From Actinostola sp. cb2023 (lineage: Eukaryota; Cnidaria; Anthozoa; Actiniaria; Actinostolidae): a DNA stretch of 64,000 bases. Shown here one piece after another: positions 48,418-59,990 of this stretch (position 1 is its first letter; every line of letters starts with the position of its first letter). The notes below the pieces were generated by a model. It saw only the letters and a program-made list of their open reading frames with translations. It searched no databases and was not told where the DNA came from. Both the position numbers and the translations under genes were made by a program. The stretch is taken from the NCBI GenBank assembly GCA_033675265.1, contig JAUJYZ010001545.1, positions 331,501 through 395,500 on the forward strand. The letters run 5' to 3'.

Positions 48418-49377
48418 TCACTTTCGCCAAAATTTCAAAATCCCACAAATTTCCCTTCTGACTTGCTTATTCATGCATCCATAAAGCAATGGATTGATGG
48501 CACATGAAGCAAACCCTAGGTACGTATAGAGAAGATACACCTGTCGAGGTAGCCAGCCATCTTGCATAGTGTCTACAATATCAATAACCACACATGGGAC
48601 CCAGCAGGATGCAAAGCCTAAGATAATTGCTAATACTATCTTGGAGAGCTTGTCTTCTTCACGGACAAGCCTTGAAGATGAGTCATGAATTCCTCTGACT
48701 GATTTGAACTCTCTCTTGTGCGCGCGTATAGTTTGAATGACTCTAGCGTAACAGAATGTAATTATGAGAAACGGGATTGCGATGAACGTTAGAGAGAACA
48801 AGATTGTGAAAATACGGCTGTGTGTCAGCGATCGGAAGGACACCACACAGATGGCTTTTCCAGGATGAAACACGAAGTAGAACGTCGCGAAAAATATCAA
48901 CGCTGCCATCACAACAGTGGAAAGTACATTAACCCCAATTATCATCAATAACGTTTTCTTTTTGGAGAATATCTTCTTGTACAACGCTGGCCGTACGACG
49001 CTGAGGTTTCTGTTAAGAGCAGTCAATGTAATGATCTGAACAGACTGAAATACGAGTATGTGTATTGTAAATCCTTGTATCTGACAAGTAGCGTGTCCGT
49101 AAGGCCATGAACTCGTTATAAGTGCTCCAACACTCAAAGGCATCGGCAACAACGCCATGATAACATCAGAGATCGCCAAAGTTACTATAAACATGTTGGT
49201 AATCGTTCTTAGTGAAGGCTTCCTGTAGATCGCCAAACAAATCAGGATGTTACCGAACAAGGAGAATACGTTGACTACCAGTAAGACCCCGACCTCGAAG
49301 ACAATCAGTACAGTGCTTCGCTTGTGTAAACTGTATTCCAATGTTGTCGTTTCGCTGCCATTATGCCCAAGATTCAT
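48418..49377 (-). CDS. Class A (rhodopsin-like) G protein-coupled receptor, single exon
   Basis: 319 aa with seven hydrophobic helices. Landmarks: N-glycosylation site NGS near the N-terminus; GN in TM1; LAISD in TM2; Cys before TM3 (ATCQ) and Cys in extracellular loop 2 (AICVV), the usual disulfide pair; NRN instead of DRY at the end of TM3; no Trp in TM4; CWVP in TM6; NPLLY in TM7; then a short basic tail. It resembles the melatonin-receptor-like orphan GPCRs common as intronless genes in cnidarians. TM7 lacks the retinal Lys, so it is not an opsin. Ligand unknown. The start is the ATG that leaves a normal short N-terminus. Confidence 0.9.
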   Translation of the reverse strand: MNLGHNGSETTTLEYSLHKRSTVLIVFEVGVLLVVNVFSLFGNILICLAIYRKPSLRTITNMFIVTLAISDVIMALLPMPLSVGALITSSWPYGHATCQIQGFTIHILVFQSVQIITLTALNRNLSVVRPALYKKIFSKKKTLLMIIGVNVLSTVVMAALIFFATFYFVFHPGKAICVVSFRSLTHSRIFTILFSLTFIAIPFLIITFCYARVIQTIRAHKREFKSVRGIHDSSSRLVREEDKLSKIVLAIILGFASCWVPCVVIDIVDTMQDGWLPRQVYLLYTYLGFASCAINPLLYGCMNKQVRREICGILKFWRK

Positions 49378-49693
49378 GGTTAAATCCCTTGCGTTCCTAA
49401 GAATATTGTAGCCAACCGCGCTTGAATGACCCCGCTGTGTAACTGATGTCCTTTTACGGAGTACGCGGCACAGGTACTTATGAATATTTCAAGTCGCACA
49501 GTGCGTGACAAGCAGTGCGTGGTGCGATATTCATAATGAGGTCTTGAGAGGGACTGGGTAGAGGACGTTATCATATCACGCAATTCTCAAAATGTTATAC
49601 AGCTATTTCAAAAAACGTTGATACTGAATAATAGTGTATTCCAAGACCGAAATGCATTTTGGGACTCGTGTAATATTGTCTAAAGTAATATAA

Positions 49694-49913
49694 ACAAGAC
49701 GCTCAATGAGCGTACACTCGGGCTTATGACAAGGACAATGTCAGTTGCGTGAGGAGAGACCTGACAATGACTGACAGTTGCGTGACGAGGGAGACTATGT
49801 ATATACATGTATGTGTCGAGTTCATTTGATTTGCTTTTGACTTTGAGTTCATTTGATTACCTTTTGACTTTGAGTTCAATTGATTTGATTTTGATGAGTT
49901 CGCGTAAAGGCCC
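49694..49913 (+). mobile_element. Terminal-hairpin family, 5' fragment B
   Basis: Same first 220 bp as copy A, then an abrupt change to unrelated sequence at about 49914. Confidence 0.75.
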
Positions 49914-50418
49914 TGTCGAAAACGCTCAACATCTTTTAGAGTTGGCCCACACGAATCGGCGTATGCGTTTGTATGTGAGAGCGTATTTAAGAGGAACTGA
50001 TGGATGGCTTGCCTTGGATACAACATAATTTCTCTTCTGCACAGGTCAACTGCTTCTTTCACTTCTAGTCGTCGAAGACCATGACTTAGCACTATCTCAG
50101 TATCTGCCCTGAGCGAAGAATACTTCGGATTTAGTTCGATATACGGCTCGGAAACTATTTGATCCGTTTATTGAGCGAATCATACTTTCGGATTTAGTTC
50201 GATAGGCGTTCTTGACGTTTTTGACTTGATAATGACGTGAGTCGGAGTCATCGACTTTTTTTAGTTTTTATTCTTATGGCCAATAACTAGACGCTCTACT
50301 AGTGTCGTGCTTCTAACTGATACATAGCCTATTTGAAGTAAATATAGTTTGGTCGCTCATTGCGTGACTCGGTAGAACACTGATGCTTTCGGCTTTGTAA
50401 AACTACGATTTCACCCAA
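49914..50418. other. Intergenic, no gene recognised
   Basis: A minus-strand open frame (to about 50092) reads GLRRLEVKEAVDLCRREI and has no ATG start. Not recognised; possibly a fragment of a dispersed coding sequence. Confidence 0.35.
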
Positions 50419-50790
50419 CTAAGGGTATTTTTGGGTAGGGATGTGCCGCGGACACCTCAAAACCATGACTCTATCCCAGACCTAAAATTTTGATTTTCCA
50501 TACCCTATTCCAGACTAAAGCTTTAAAATGTATACCCTATCCCAGACTAAAGCATAAAAATGTATACCCTATCCCAGATTGAAAGCGTGCTAAAGTGATA
50601 TGTAAACTGATAGCGACTGATAATGGCCTTATTGCGGAAACCATACCCTATACCATGCAGACCAAAACGTACCCCATCCTAGACTAAAAGTGCAAAAAAC
50701 CTATCCCAGACCTAAGGAGCTCAAAAACTATACCCTATCCCGCGGCACATACCCGTATAGCATATATAGGGGAGTACCCTCCCCCCCCCC
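50419..50790 (+). mobile_element. TACCCTA-rich interspersed repeat, copy 2
   Basis: Same order and orientation as the copy at 38.1 kb, with one ACTAAAGC block duplicated. Ends in a C-run. Confidence 0.75.
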
Positions 50791-52269
50791 GGGAACTAAG
50801 GTTAACCGCTCAATAAACAATAGTTTTCTAATTTCTACCAAGGTTCGATAACTCGTTTACATGGCTCGGTGCATGTAAAACGTTACAACTGACGTAATTG
50901 CATTTTTCTCTTCACTGCGTGTATCAGCTGACTTCGTTCTAATTAGATTTCTAAACCCTTTGCAGTACTAGTACTCGATTGATAACTCCATATCTCTATG
51001 AATTATATATTGTGGTTATTTTGAAAACAAGACGACATAACCTTCCTCCTAGACTTTCGAAAAGTATACAAGAGAGGTCGACTTGTAGCAAGTCTACCTT
51101 CCTCCTAGCCTCCTCCGCATGCCTGCGGAGGAGGCTACCTTCCTCCTTGCGAAGAGTGCGATAAACCATGTTGTTAGACTGAGCCTTCGGTGATTATCTT
51201 AGCGGCCGGCACAGCACGCATGCGCTGTAGAACCCAGTTGGCGATTTGAGTCAACGAACGGATCTCATTTTTAGAGTCGGAGCTTCCACAGGAAGCCCGA
51301 CTAACTAGACATCGCAGCGTGACTAAACAATGTGAGCGGAGGACCGCATAGTCTCCTTCGCATCCGTGATTTTACCCTGATTATTCCACATTCTTGGCCA
51401 TACATGGTGCAGTCACTAATAGGCATGAAAAAGCTCTTAAATTAGGAGATATTATTATTATTATAATAAGAATTGCCTTTATAGTGATATTTAGTAAATG
51501 AAATTAGTTTTTGAGTGAAATAATCGAGCTATAACAAGACTAATTTTTCATATTTTGACCATTTCCCTCGAATGGTACGAACCGGCCCCCACCGTAAAAT
51601 TATAATTTCCCCAAAAAACTTTTTGTAGAATTTAAAACATCAATGTCTATAGAAGTTGTGATAAAAGTATAATATCTTAGAAGAGCGTACTTTAGGAGTT
51701 ATCAGCCAAAGAGTTTAACCTGTTTTTCATGTCTACCAAAATGGCCGACATGGCCCCTCGTTAAGTGTTGATTTTCTGAGCGAATACTCAAAGCGAATTG
51801 TAGTGATTGACCATTTTAAAAACTAGAAGAGTTGCCCTGCTTGTGAAACAAATTTGAATGAAATTGGTTTAAATGCGCCGGAGAACGAGCCTCATTCATT
51901 TGCCCTTTACTGGAGGGCATTTTGGGTTGAATTTGTGGCACATGGGCCAGAAGGAACAATTGCCGTTGCTATGGCAACAATGCATTTGATGACCCCAACA
52001 TGGGGTGTTTTTATGCACCCCCCTGGGTGGTCTACCTGCACACAAGATTTCAAGGTGGGTGAAAAATTTTCATTTCCAACTTTGCTTGATTTTCTCATTC
52101 ATTTTCGGATTCATGTTGACTTTTCGTGGTCACGTGACCTTGAGGCAAGAAAACTGACATTTAAAAATGCGCTCACGGTTTTTATACATTTCCAAAATCT
52201 TTTGCAGTAAAATCATGACACATGACCTACTTATAAGATCCTGTTTGGATTGCTTGACTTTTGCTTCTT
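50791..52269. other. Intergenic, no gene recognised
   Basis: Includes an inverted repeat CCTCCTAGCCTCCTCCGCAT...GCGGAGGAGGCTACC at 51.10-51.15 kb, related to the small element at 16.43-16.53 kb. A 100-codon open frame at 51.86-52.21 kb has no ATG start and no recognisable domain. Confidence 0.45.
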
Positions 52270-52500
52270 GTTACTCGGGCCCTTCCGAAGGAAGCCCGAG
52301 TAATAAAATGGGCTTTCTTTTTCTTTTTTTTCTTTTTTTTGTCATGGTCATGGAATGAAGAAAAAATGCGAAGAATGAAGAAAGAATGCGAAGTATTTGA
52401 TCGTATCGAGTTTCAAGATTACTCCTGAAGCAGATAAGGGAAAACAAACGACACACAGGACTCAAGTAGATTTGAATCTTAGTTTTGAAAGCAGGCTATA
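52270..52500 (-). mobile_element. Terminal-hairpin family, 3' fragment (inverted)
   Basis: Begins with the terminal hairpin ACTCGGGCCCTTCCGAAGGA and continues as the reverse complement of the last ~200 bp of copy A. Related duplicated segments continue to about 53.0 kb. Confidence 0.65.
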
Positions 52501-53067
52501 GATCTTGAAGCTATCGAAAGGTCAGGATTCTAGTTCGCTATGTCATGTTTGTTATTAGGCGACATTGGACCCCAGAGTAGGCCTTTTGTTGCTAATTGTA
52601 AGTAGTACGTGTACAGTTATGTCCTTGAGTATTTATAATTGAACTCCCTGAATTCGCGGAAAACCGCTCTAATCACTAAACAAACGACACACAGGACTCA
52701 AGTAGATATTTAATCTTAGATTATTTGAAAGCAGTTTGAGATCTTCAAGATATTGAAAGGTCAGGATTCTAGTTATAATCAAACTCACGACCAGCGATGT
52801 AACTACATGTACATCTATTGACAGAAAGCTATATGTACATGTACAGAAGTCATGCAAACAGTCAGGCCAGTCGAGACTGAAAAGCAAATGAAATGAACTC
52901 AAAAACTATCATGACCTCGCTATGCCATGTTTGTTGCTAATTGTAATAGTATGTGTACAGTTATGTCCGTGAAATGAGCGTGTTTAAAGCCCGTGTTTTA
53001 TCGGCTGTTGTACGACGTCGTTCCACGAACTCGAACTCATCAAAAAATGAATTGAAAAGCAAATGAA

Positions 53068-53850
53068 ACAAGACGCTCAATGAGCGTACACTCGGGCTTA
53101 TGACAAGGACAATGTCAGTTGCGTGAGGCCGGAGACCTGACAATGACTGACAGTTGCGTGACGAGGGAGACTATGTATATACATGTATGTGTCGAGTTCA
53201 TTTGATTTGCCTTTGACTTTGAGTTCATTTGATTACCTTTTGACTTTGAGTTCAATTAATTTGATTTTGATGAGTTCGTGTAAAGGCCCGCTCTCTAGCT
53301 TCAGATCCCGAAACGTCGAGTTTGGAATCGAGTTCGAGTTCGGGTTCGAGTTATGGTTCGAACGTCGAATAAAACAAGGACATCTTCTTCAATACAATAT
53401 CATTTCTCTGACGTCGTGACAATCAGTGACAGTTGAGTGACGAGGGAGACTATGCGTCGGGTGAGTACGTACATGATACGTCTGGAGGTTGCATAGGTCA
53501 GATGGTTCTGATAACGCCCTCACGTTTGTTTTTGTTAAATATATTTTAAGCGAGCTTCTAGTCCTTCTACCACTTCTAGTCATTGAACGATGAACTAGAA
53601 TCCTGACCTTTTAATAGCTTGAAGATCTACAGCTGCTTTCAAAACTAAGATTCAAATCTACTTGAGTCCTTCCTGTGTGTCGTTTGTTTTTTTCTTATCT
53701 GCTGAGTAACTCTTGAAACTCGATACGATTAAATACGTCGCATACTTTCGTCATTCTTTAGCCGAACAAAACTACGACTACTACGACTACTACTACTACC
53801 GAAAAACGCATTTTATAACTCGGGCTTCCTTCGGAAGAGCCCGAGTAATG
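53068..53850 (+). mobile_element. Terminal-hairpin family, full-length copy C
   Basis: 781 bp, same order as copy A over its whole length with small indels, ending in CTCGGGCTTCCTTCGGAAGA and GCCCGAG. Confidence 0.75.
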
Positions 53851-54717
53851 AACTCAAAAAGTATCAAGACCTCGCTATGTTGTCATGTTTGTTGCTAATT
53901 GAGCCAGTCGAGACTGAAAAGTAAATGAAATGAACTCAAAAACTATCATGACCTCGCTATGCCATGTTTGTTGCTAATTGTAATAGTACGTGTACAGTCC
54001 AGTCGTATGTCCTTGAGTATTTATAATTAAACTCACGACCAGCGATGTAACTACATCTATTGACAGAAAGCTATATGTACAGAAGTCATGCAAACAATCG
54101 AGCCAGTCGAGTCAGTTAATATTTTCAGTAACTCACGATGGATGTTTTATTCCACGTTTGAAAAATTCAGTACGACTACAGTTGTGTGATCCTTGTTAGA
54201 ACAGAATTTCCACGCTCAAAACAGGTCAGTGAACGGCAAAAATACAATCGAAATCAAAACGTCCTTAGATTTTAGGGATCTATTACAGAAGAAGACGTTC
54301 AGTGACAAGGGAGAATATTTGTGTCGGTGACTCATAGATAAAGATCTCCGACTCTTAAGGTACGCTGTCGTACGTATTTAAACGTATTTGAGGTCACTTG
54401 AGGTCACATCTTAAATCTAACAGAAGCAGCTTTTGATTTTTAATCGATAATTCCTTTCTGATTTCGAGATAAATCGAACAAGATCTTTCAATGTATAGGC
54501 AGAGACAGCAGATTGGTCGAGCTTTGTCACATCATACCGTAGTCTGAATCAATTGGATGTTTAAAAGATACGAAGTTCAACTTTCCTCTGCGATAACGAA
54601 GAAACCAAAGACGTTATCAGAACCGTCTGACCATGAATATGAACCTCAACTGGACGTTCCAAGTACATGCTACGGAAGTACGATTCGGAGATTTTTATCT
54701 ATGCTCACCGACACATA
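53851..54717. other. Diverged repeat fragments
   Basis: 53.86-54.11 kb repeats the order seen at 52.78-52.98 kb (ACTATCATGACCTCGCTATG, CTCACGACCAGCGATGTAAC, AAAGCTATATGTACAGAAGT). The remainder to 54.7 kb is unique. Confidence 0.55.
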
Positions 54718-54833
54718 TATACATTAAGTCTCCCTCGTCACGCAACTGTCAGTCATTGTCATGTCCCTCCTCACGCAACTGACATTGTCCTTGTCAGTAA
54801 GCCCGAGTGTACGCTCATTGAGCGTCTTGTTCT
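54718..54833 (-). mobile_element. Terminal-hairpin family, inverted 5' fragment D
   Basis: Reverse complement of the first ~115 bp of copy A, from AGTCTCCCTCGTCACGCAAC to ACGCTCATTGAGCGTCTTGT. Confidence 0.7.
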
Positions 54834-54944
54834 CGAGAAAAATGCAAATATGCAAATATTTACGGAGCCCTGTTAGTGCCACACCGGCGTGCTTATACAT
54901 TTTACATACGCGCGTAAACATTTATTTGTAGTGAGACATTTTCT

Positions 54945-55275
54945 CTTTCGGCGTGACTTATTTTTTTTCGGCGTGACTTATTTTTTTTCCCGCGCGACTT
55001 ATTTTTCGGCGTGACTTATTTTTTTTCCGCGCGACTTATTTTTCGGCGTGACTTATTTTTTTTCCGCGCGACTTATTTTTCGGCGTGACTTATTTTTTTC
55101 CCGCGCGACTTATTTTTCGGCGTGACTTATTTTTTTCCCGCGCGACTTATTTTTCGGCGTGACTTATTTTTTCCCCGCGCGACTTATTTTTCGGCGTGAC
55201 TTATTTTTTCCCCGCGCGACTTATTTTTCGGCGTGACTTATTTTTCCCCACGCGACTTATTTTTCGGCGTGACTT
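54945..55275. repeat. ~37-bp minisatellite (CGCGCGACTT / CGGCGTGACTT)
   Basis: About nine units alternating TTTTTCGGCGTGACTTATTT and CCGCGCGACTTATTT, ending next to a MITE upstream of the integrase-like ORF. Confidence 0.93.
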
Positions 55276-55303
55276 ATTTTGCAGGCATGCGCACGACATA
55301 TTC

Positions 55304-55542
55304 GGGAGCTTAAGCAACAGACGTTTTTGCCAACACGGACGGCAAATACCGAGAGGGGATTGAGTCGAAAACGGCGTCCGTGACATTTTGAATTGAATTT
55401 CCATCGAATTTATCCACTTGTACGTCACTCTTCAAAATCATACCAACACAGTCAATGAAACGATGGGACAGGCTTGGTAAGCGAGAGATAATTTTTCCTC
55501 ATGCCGTCCGTGTTGACAAAAACGTCTGTTGCTTAAGCTCCC
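55304..55542. mobile_element. MITE upstream of the integrase-like ORF
   Basis: GGGAGCTTAAGCAACAGACG opposes CGTCTGTTGCTTAAGCTCCC. Arms of about 45 nt reach ACACGGACGGCA. Confidence 0.75.
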
Positions 55543-55604
55543 TAATATTATCCCTTATAGGACTAACCGCTGTTCTTTGACATCGATGGCTCAATTAATT
55601 CAAA

Positions 55605-55943
55605 ATGGCGGCGGAGAACGACCTTCGCGACGATTTCATCGAGGAATACTTTCATATGGGCTTTACTTACAAGGAAATCATTGATTGCCTTCTTTTTAAT
55701 CACCAAATACGCCTAAGTCTACGACAGCTTAAAAGAGTCTTAGCGAAAAAAAGCCTTGGACGGCGACGCTTCAGCAGTTTCAATGAGATAGTAGACGCTA
55801 TACAAGAAGAGCTAAGAGGAAGTGGAAGCAGTGTTGGCTACAGAACTATGTGGCAGAAATTGGTGGTAGAGCATAAATTGTCTGTTAGAAAGGAATTTGT
55901 TCGAAACGCGCTAAGAATAATGGACCCTGAAGGGGTAGACTAG
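55605..55943 (+). CDS. Integrase-type (rve) protein, N-terminal part only
   Basis: 112 codons starting MAAENDLRDDFIEEYFHMGF in a good ATGGCGG context. It has a helix-turn-helix-like segment (YKEIIDCLLF, LSLRQLKRVL), then a GSGSSVGYRTMWQKL segment and DPEGVD. This is the N-terminal pattern of a family of integrase-catalytic-domain proteins common in fish and cnidarian genomes, in which DPEGV precedes the catalytic core. Here a TAG follows directly and the BEL 5' LTR starts 36 nt later, so the catalytic part is missing. It may be a truncated gene, or a first exon using the weak donor GTAGAC. Confidence 0.55.
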   Translation: MAAENDLRDDFIEEYFHMGFTYKEIIDCLLFNHQIRLSLRQLKRVLAKKSLGRRRFSSFNEIVDAIQEELRGSGSSVGYRTMWQKLVVEHKLSVRKEFVRNALRIMDPEGVD

Positions 55944-55978
55944 CCTCCTAAAGCAGACCAGAGATTTCAAACCTCTAT

Positions 55979-56299
55979 TGTAAAGGCATGCATGCGCCTT
56001 AGTTAATTATTGACATTCCAATTGCGTCACAGGACGTACCTATTTTTTGTAACCTAAGAGAGCAAGTCAGAGCTCATAGAAATTCGACGGGTTCACCGTC
56101 GTTTGTACACTCAACAATTAAAGACACGTAACCTTGTGGAATTCAAGAGCACTCGTCATACTAGTTTTCACGGATCTCTCCCCTGCTGGAGCTGACTGCC
56201 GCTATAGTCGAATTTCTATGAGCTCTGACTTGCTCTCAGTTAGGTTACAAAAAATAGGTACGTCCTGTGACGTAATTGGAATGTCAATAATTATTCAGC
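55979..56299 (+). repeat. 5' LTR, rearranged into a foldback
   Basis: Begins TGTAAAGG. 56004-56087 and 56208-56293 are near-identical inverted arms (84 and 86 nt) around a 120-nt centre. The 3' LTR has the left arm and centre but not the inverted right arm. The right arm appears to replace LTR sequence. The end is set by the TTCAGCGA shared with the 3' side. Confidence 0.55.
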
Positions 56300-56353
56300 G
56301 ATTGGCTCGCACTAGCTCAGAATAAACATCAAGCCGAAATTATAGAGGAGCTT

Positions 56354-57920
56354 ATGGACACAATTAAGATCTCAGTAGACACAGCTAGAAACGCGGCGTT
56401 CGAAAAGCTTTCTCGTTTGAGGAGTGATGAAACCACATCCGTCACGTCCGAAACATCGTCACGTAAGTCTAATCGCTCCCGTAGATCAAGCCGAACTTCC
56501 GGCAGCTCGCGCTCATCGTCAAAGGACACTTTAATAGAAGTTAAAGCAAAGCGGGCTGCTCTAGAACAAAAGATCAAATACAACGACGAAATCAAGGATA
56601 AAGAAAAAGCCCTGAGCAAACTAAAACTGCAACAGGAACTTGATTCAACAATGGCCGAAGAAACTGTTTATGAAGAAGCACTGAAGGAAGAAGTAGGTGA
56701 ATTGCCTTGCGAGAAAGAGAACGTAATCTATCGTTTTATGCAGCAGCCTGATGTAAACTTCTCCGATATTCCGAACTCAGTCGCTCCCAGTCCACACGCA
56801 ATACCGTCCACAGGCAATCCACCAGCCATTCATCAAAATTTGCCTTCCGCCAGCACAGGCAACCCACCAGCTATTCAAAAAAAATTGCCTCCCACCAGCA
56901 CAGGCATCCCACACATTCCCCAGCTGTCTCAATTTCCACCCACAGATAGCCTAAACCAGATCACCGAAGCCCTGGCCAAGGTAACCCAATTACAACGCCT
57001 ACCTCCATTCAAGCCAGATATCTTCACGGGCGAAGAGACGGGTACGAAGTTCTTCACATGGGAGATAGCTTTTGACGCGTTGATCGACTCAGCACCTATT
57101 AGTCCTCAGCAAAAGCTATACTTGCTGTTCCAGCATTTAGGTGGTAATGCAAAAGCTATCGTGGAACAACTCCAGTACATGGTCGGAGCCGCCCCTGAAA
57201 TTGCCTACAAACAAGCTAGAAGTAAACTGATTAAAGCAGCGTTTTGGCCGTCCCTCGATCGTCGCAACTGAATTTGAAAATAAATTAGATAATTGGCCAA
57301 AAATCGCGAACAATGACGCAAAAGGTATTAGAGAGTTCAGCGACTTCTTAGAACAAGTTGAAATAGCAAGCTCGCATCTGAAAAGCCTCAAGATCTTCGA
57401 GTACCCAACAAAGCTACAGGCTTTAGTAGAGAAACTTCCAGGCTGGTTTGCAAACAAGTGGTCCTCTAAGGTTCAAACGCTCCAAGAGCGGCAAGGCTGC
57501 GATGCATTCCCCAGCTTTGCAGACTTCGTAAATGAAGTCAGCTTCCATGCTGACCGAATGAACATCCCTCAGATCCGTCATCAGTTCAACGCCAAACCTA
57601 CTACCAGCTCCAACAACTCAAGTTTTGTAACCTCTCCGTTAGCTGGTTCTTCACGCACACGTCGACCAGGTTCTACAGTTTTCGCAACTAGGACAAGCCC
57701 TAACGCCAAAGCGACACCTCCAGAATCAGAAAATGAAGGTCAAAAGGGAGACGAGCCGCCACCTCGAGTCAAGATGTTCTGTCCTTATCATAAGACAAAA
57801 ACACACACTCTAAATGATTGCATGAAATTTAGAGAGCTAAAACTAGAAGAACGCCGAGAATTCTTTAAAAAGAACAAACTGTGTTTCAAGTACAGTGCGC
57901 TTAGTCAGACAAACATGTAG
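56354..57920 (+). pseudogene. BEL Gag, frameshifted
   Basis: First frame 56354-57271 (MDTIKISVDTARN start, basic Ser/Arg stretch, coiled region, Pro-rich linker with three STGNPPAI-like repeats, then the capsid-like LPPFKPDIFTGEE). The frame shifts in a T run near 57242 and continues to 57920. The first zinc knuckle lacks its second Cys (CFKY), and another frameshift at about 57909 follows. The second knuckle CEICHKGHATALH is intact in the next frame. Confidence 0.8.
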
Positions 57921-58823
57921 CCGAACACTGTGATGCTGATACAAAACAATGTGAGATCTGCCACAAAGGACATGCAACAGCTCTACATGTGGAGAACCCA
58001 CAAGTTTCAACAGCTTGTACACAAGTCTGTGGCGGGGAGAAATCTGGTAGGTCGTGCGCCAGAATAGTGCTCGTCAAACTCTTAGACCAATCTCAACCTT
58101 CAAAGGAGATCTTGACTTATGCAGTGCTTGACGACCAATCAACTGATGTCTTCGTTACAGATTCGCTCTTAGACAAGCTACAAGTAACTACCCAAGAGGT
58201 CAATCTACAAGTAAACACTATCGTCGGTTGTAATACTATACGCACCAAGAAAGTGTTTGGACTTCACATCCAAGATGTAAACAACGAGCACATGCCGATC
58301 AAGGTACCTTATGCGTACACACGAGAGAGCATCCCTGCCTCAAAACAAGACATCGCCAATAACGACTTAGCCAAGCAATGGCCACATCTATCAAAAATAG
58401 CTGACAAGATTTGTTACCGACCAGATATCGGGATTGGAATGCTGATTGGTCGAAATGTACCAACCGCCTTCCAGCCAATGGGTGTAATTACTGGCAAAGC
58501 TGACGAACCATGGGCCGAAAAATACAAATTTGGTTGGACTGTAATCGGTCGTGTATGCAAAGACAAGATCCATACCACAGAAGACCCAATCACCAGCCGA
58601 GCCTCCGTGAACTGTACCTCAAGCGTACAAGAAACATCAATCGAGCACACCTCAGTAACCTCTCATTCGTCGTAACCGCAACTCCTTCGAAAGACACCAC
58701 AAGTCCGGCAGAGCTTCGTCAGATGATGGAACTGGACTACAATGAACTCCACCACAGTCGTAAAATTCCGGGAACCGAACAAGTTGAATCCATCGAAGAC
58801 ATACGTTTCAGAAAGGTACTATA
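57921..58823 (+). pseudogene. BEL aspartic protease region of Pol
   Basis: The frame 57989-58675 carries LTYAVLDDQSTDVFVTDSLL, the A17-type aspartic protease motif in which DDQS replaces the usual DSGS, then the GIGMLIGRNVPTAFQP motif (LIG-type conserved loop). It shifts frame near 58667 and 58815. Confidence 0.75.
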
Positions 58824-59990
58824 GATGGCAGTATACACAAGAATCAGGAAGGAAACTGGGAGTGCCCATTGCCGTTTAAAACCGAGGATGTCACTCTGCC
58901 AAACAACAAGAATCACTGTTTGAGAAGGCTGTTGTCTCTCAAGAGAAAGCTAGCGACTAACGACAAACTCAACAAACTCAAACTCAAGTCTGACTACGTA
59001 GGGCTTCATACAGAAAATGCTCGATCGTGGCCATGCCAGTCAAGTACCAACTGATGAGTTGAACACGCTCCCTGGTAAGGTGTGGTATCTTCCTCATTTT
59101 AATGTGTACCACCCCAAGAAGCCAGATCAAATCAGGGTAGTGTTCGACTGCAGTGCCGTCTACCAAGACGAATCCTTGAACAAGCACTTATTACAAGGAC
59201 CCGATCAGCTAAACTCTCTGGTTGGCGTACTAACACGTTTCCGTAAAGAAGAAGTAGCTTTCACCTGTGACATCGAGCAGATGTTCCACAGCTTCTATGT
59301 TAACCCCGAATGCAAAAACTTCCTCAGATTCTTGTGGTTCCAGGATAACGACCTCAGCAAACCTATCTTAGAATATCGCATGAACGTGCACCTGTTCGGC
59401 GCGACATCATCTCCAGGAGTAGCAATTGAACTACTGCCTGCACCAAACGGCCGAAACTCACAGGCTCGAATACGGAGATGAAGTATCGAATTTTATGCGA
59501 AAAGATTTCTACGTGGATGATGTTCTAAAGTCAGTACCAACCGTAGAAGAAGCCATTAAGCTGATCAAAGACGTGCAAGCCGCATGTGCAGACGACAATC
59601 TGCGCCTACACAAATTCGCAAGCAACAAGAGAGAAGTCTTGGAAGCCCTGCCAACCGAAGATCGTTCTAAAGACCTAAAAGATCTAGATCTCCGGAAAGA
59701 CAGTATGCCCATTCAAAGGTCACTCGGTACTTACTGGTGCATAGAATCTGATACCTTTGGCTTCCGCATCGAACTGAGAGACAAGCCCCTTACCCGACGT
59801 GGTATCCTGTCCACGATAAGTTCAGTCTACGACCCCTTAGGAGCGGTGTCGCCAATAATACTGGTAGGGAAGCAGATACTCCAGACCCTCTGTCGACATA
59901 ATGCCGATTGGGACGACCCAGTACCTGAAGATATCTTGTCACGATGGGAGAAATGGCGAGCTCAACTGCCTCTACTTGAGAACCTGAAAT
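58824..59990 (+). pseudogene. BEL reverse transcriptase, frameshifted
   Basis: Conserved ECPLPFKTEDV start, WYLPHFNVYHP, RVVFDCSA, FTCDIEQMFHSF (first catalytic Asp) and FYVDDVLKS (YVDD box at 59510-59521), spread over three frames with breaks near 59.01 and 59.42 kb. SSVYDPLGAVSPI marks the connection region. Confidence 0.9.

Noticed and set aside
48418..49377. GPCR read as an opsin
   Set aside because: The retinal-binding Lys in TM7 is absent.
49724..50092. 122-codon minus-strand ORF
   Set aside because: No ATG start. Half of it is the terminal-hairpin repeat. The other half is not recognised.
51854..52210. 118-codon plus-strand ORF
   Set aside because: Starts with TTG, no domain recognised, next to repeat fragments.
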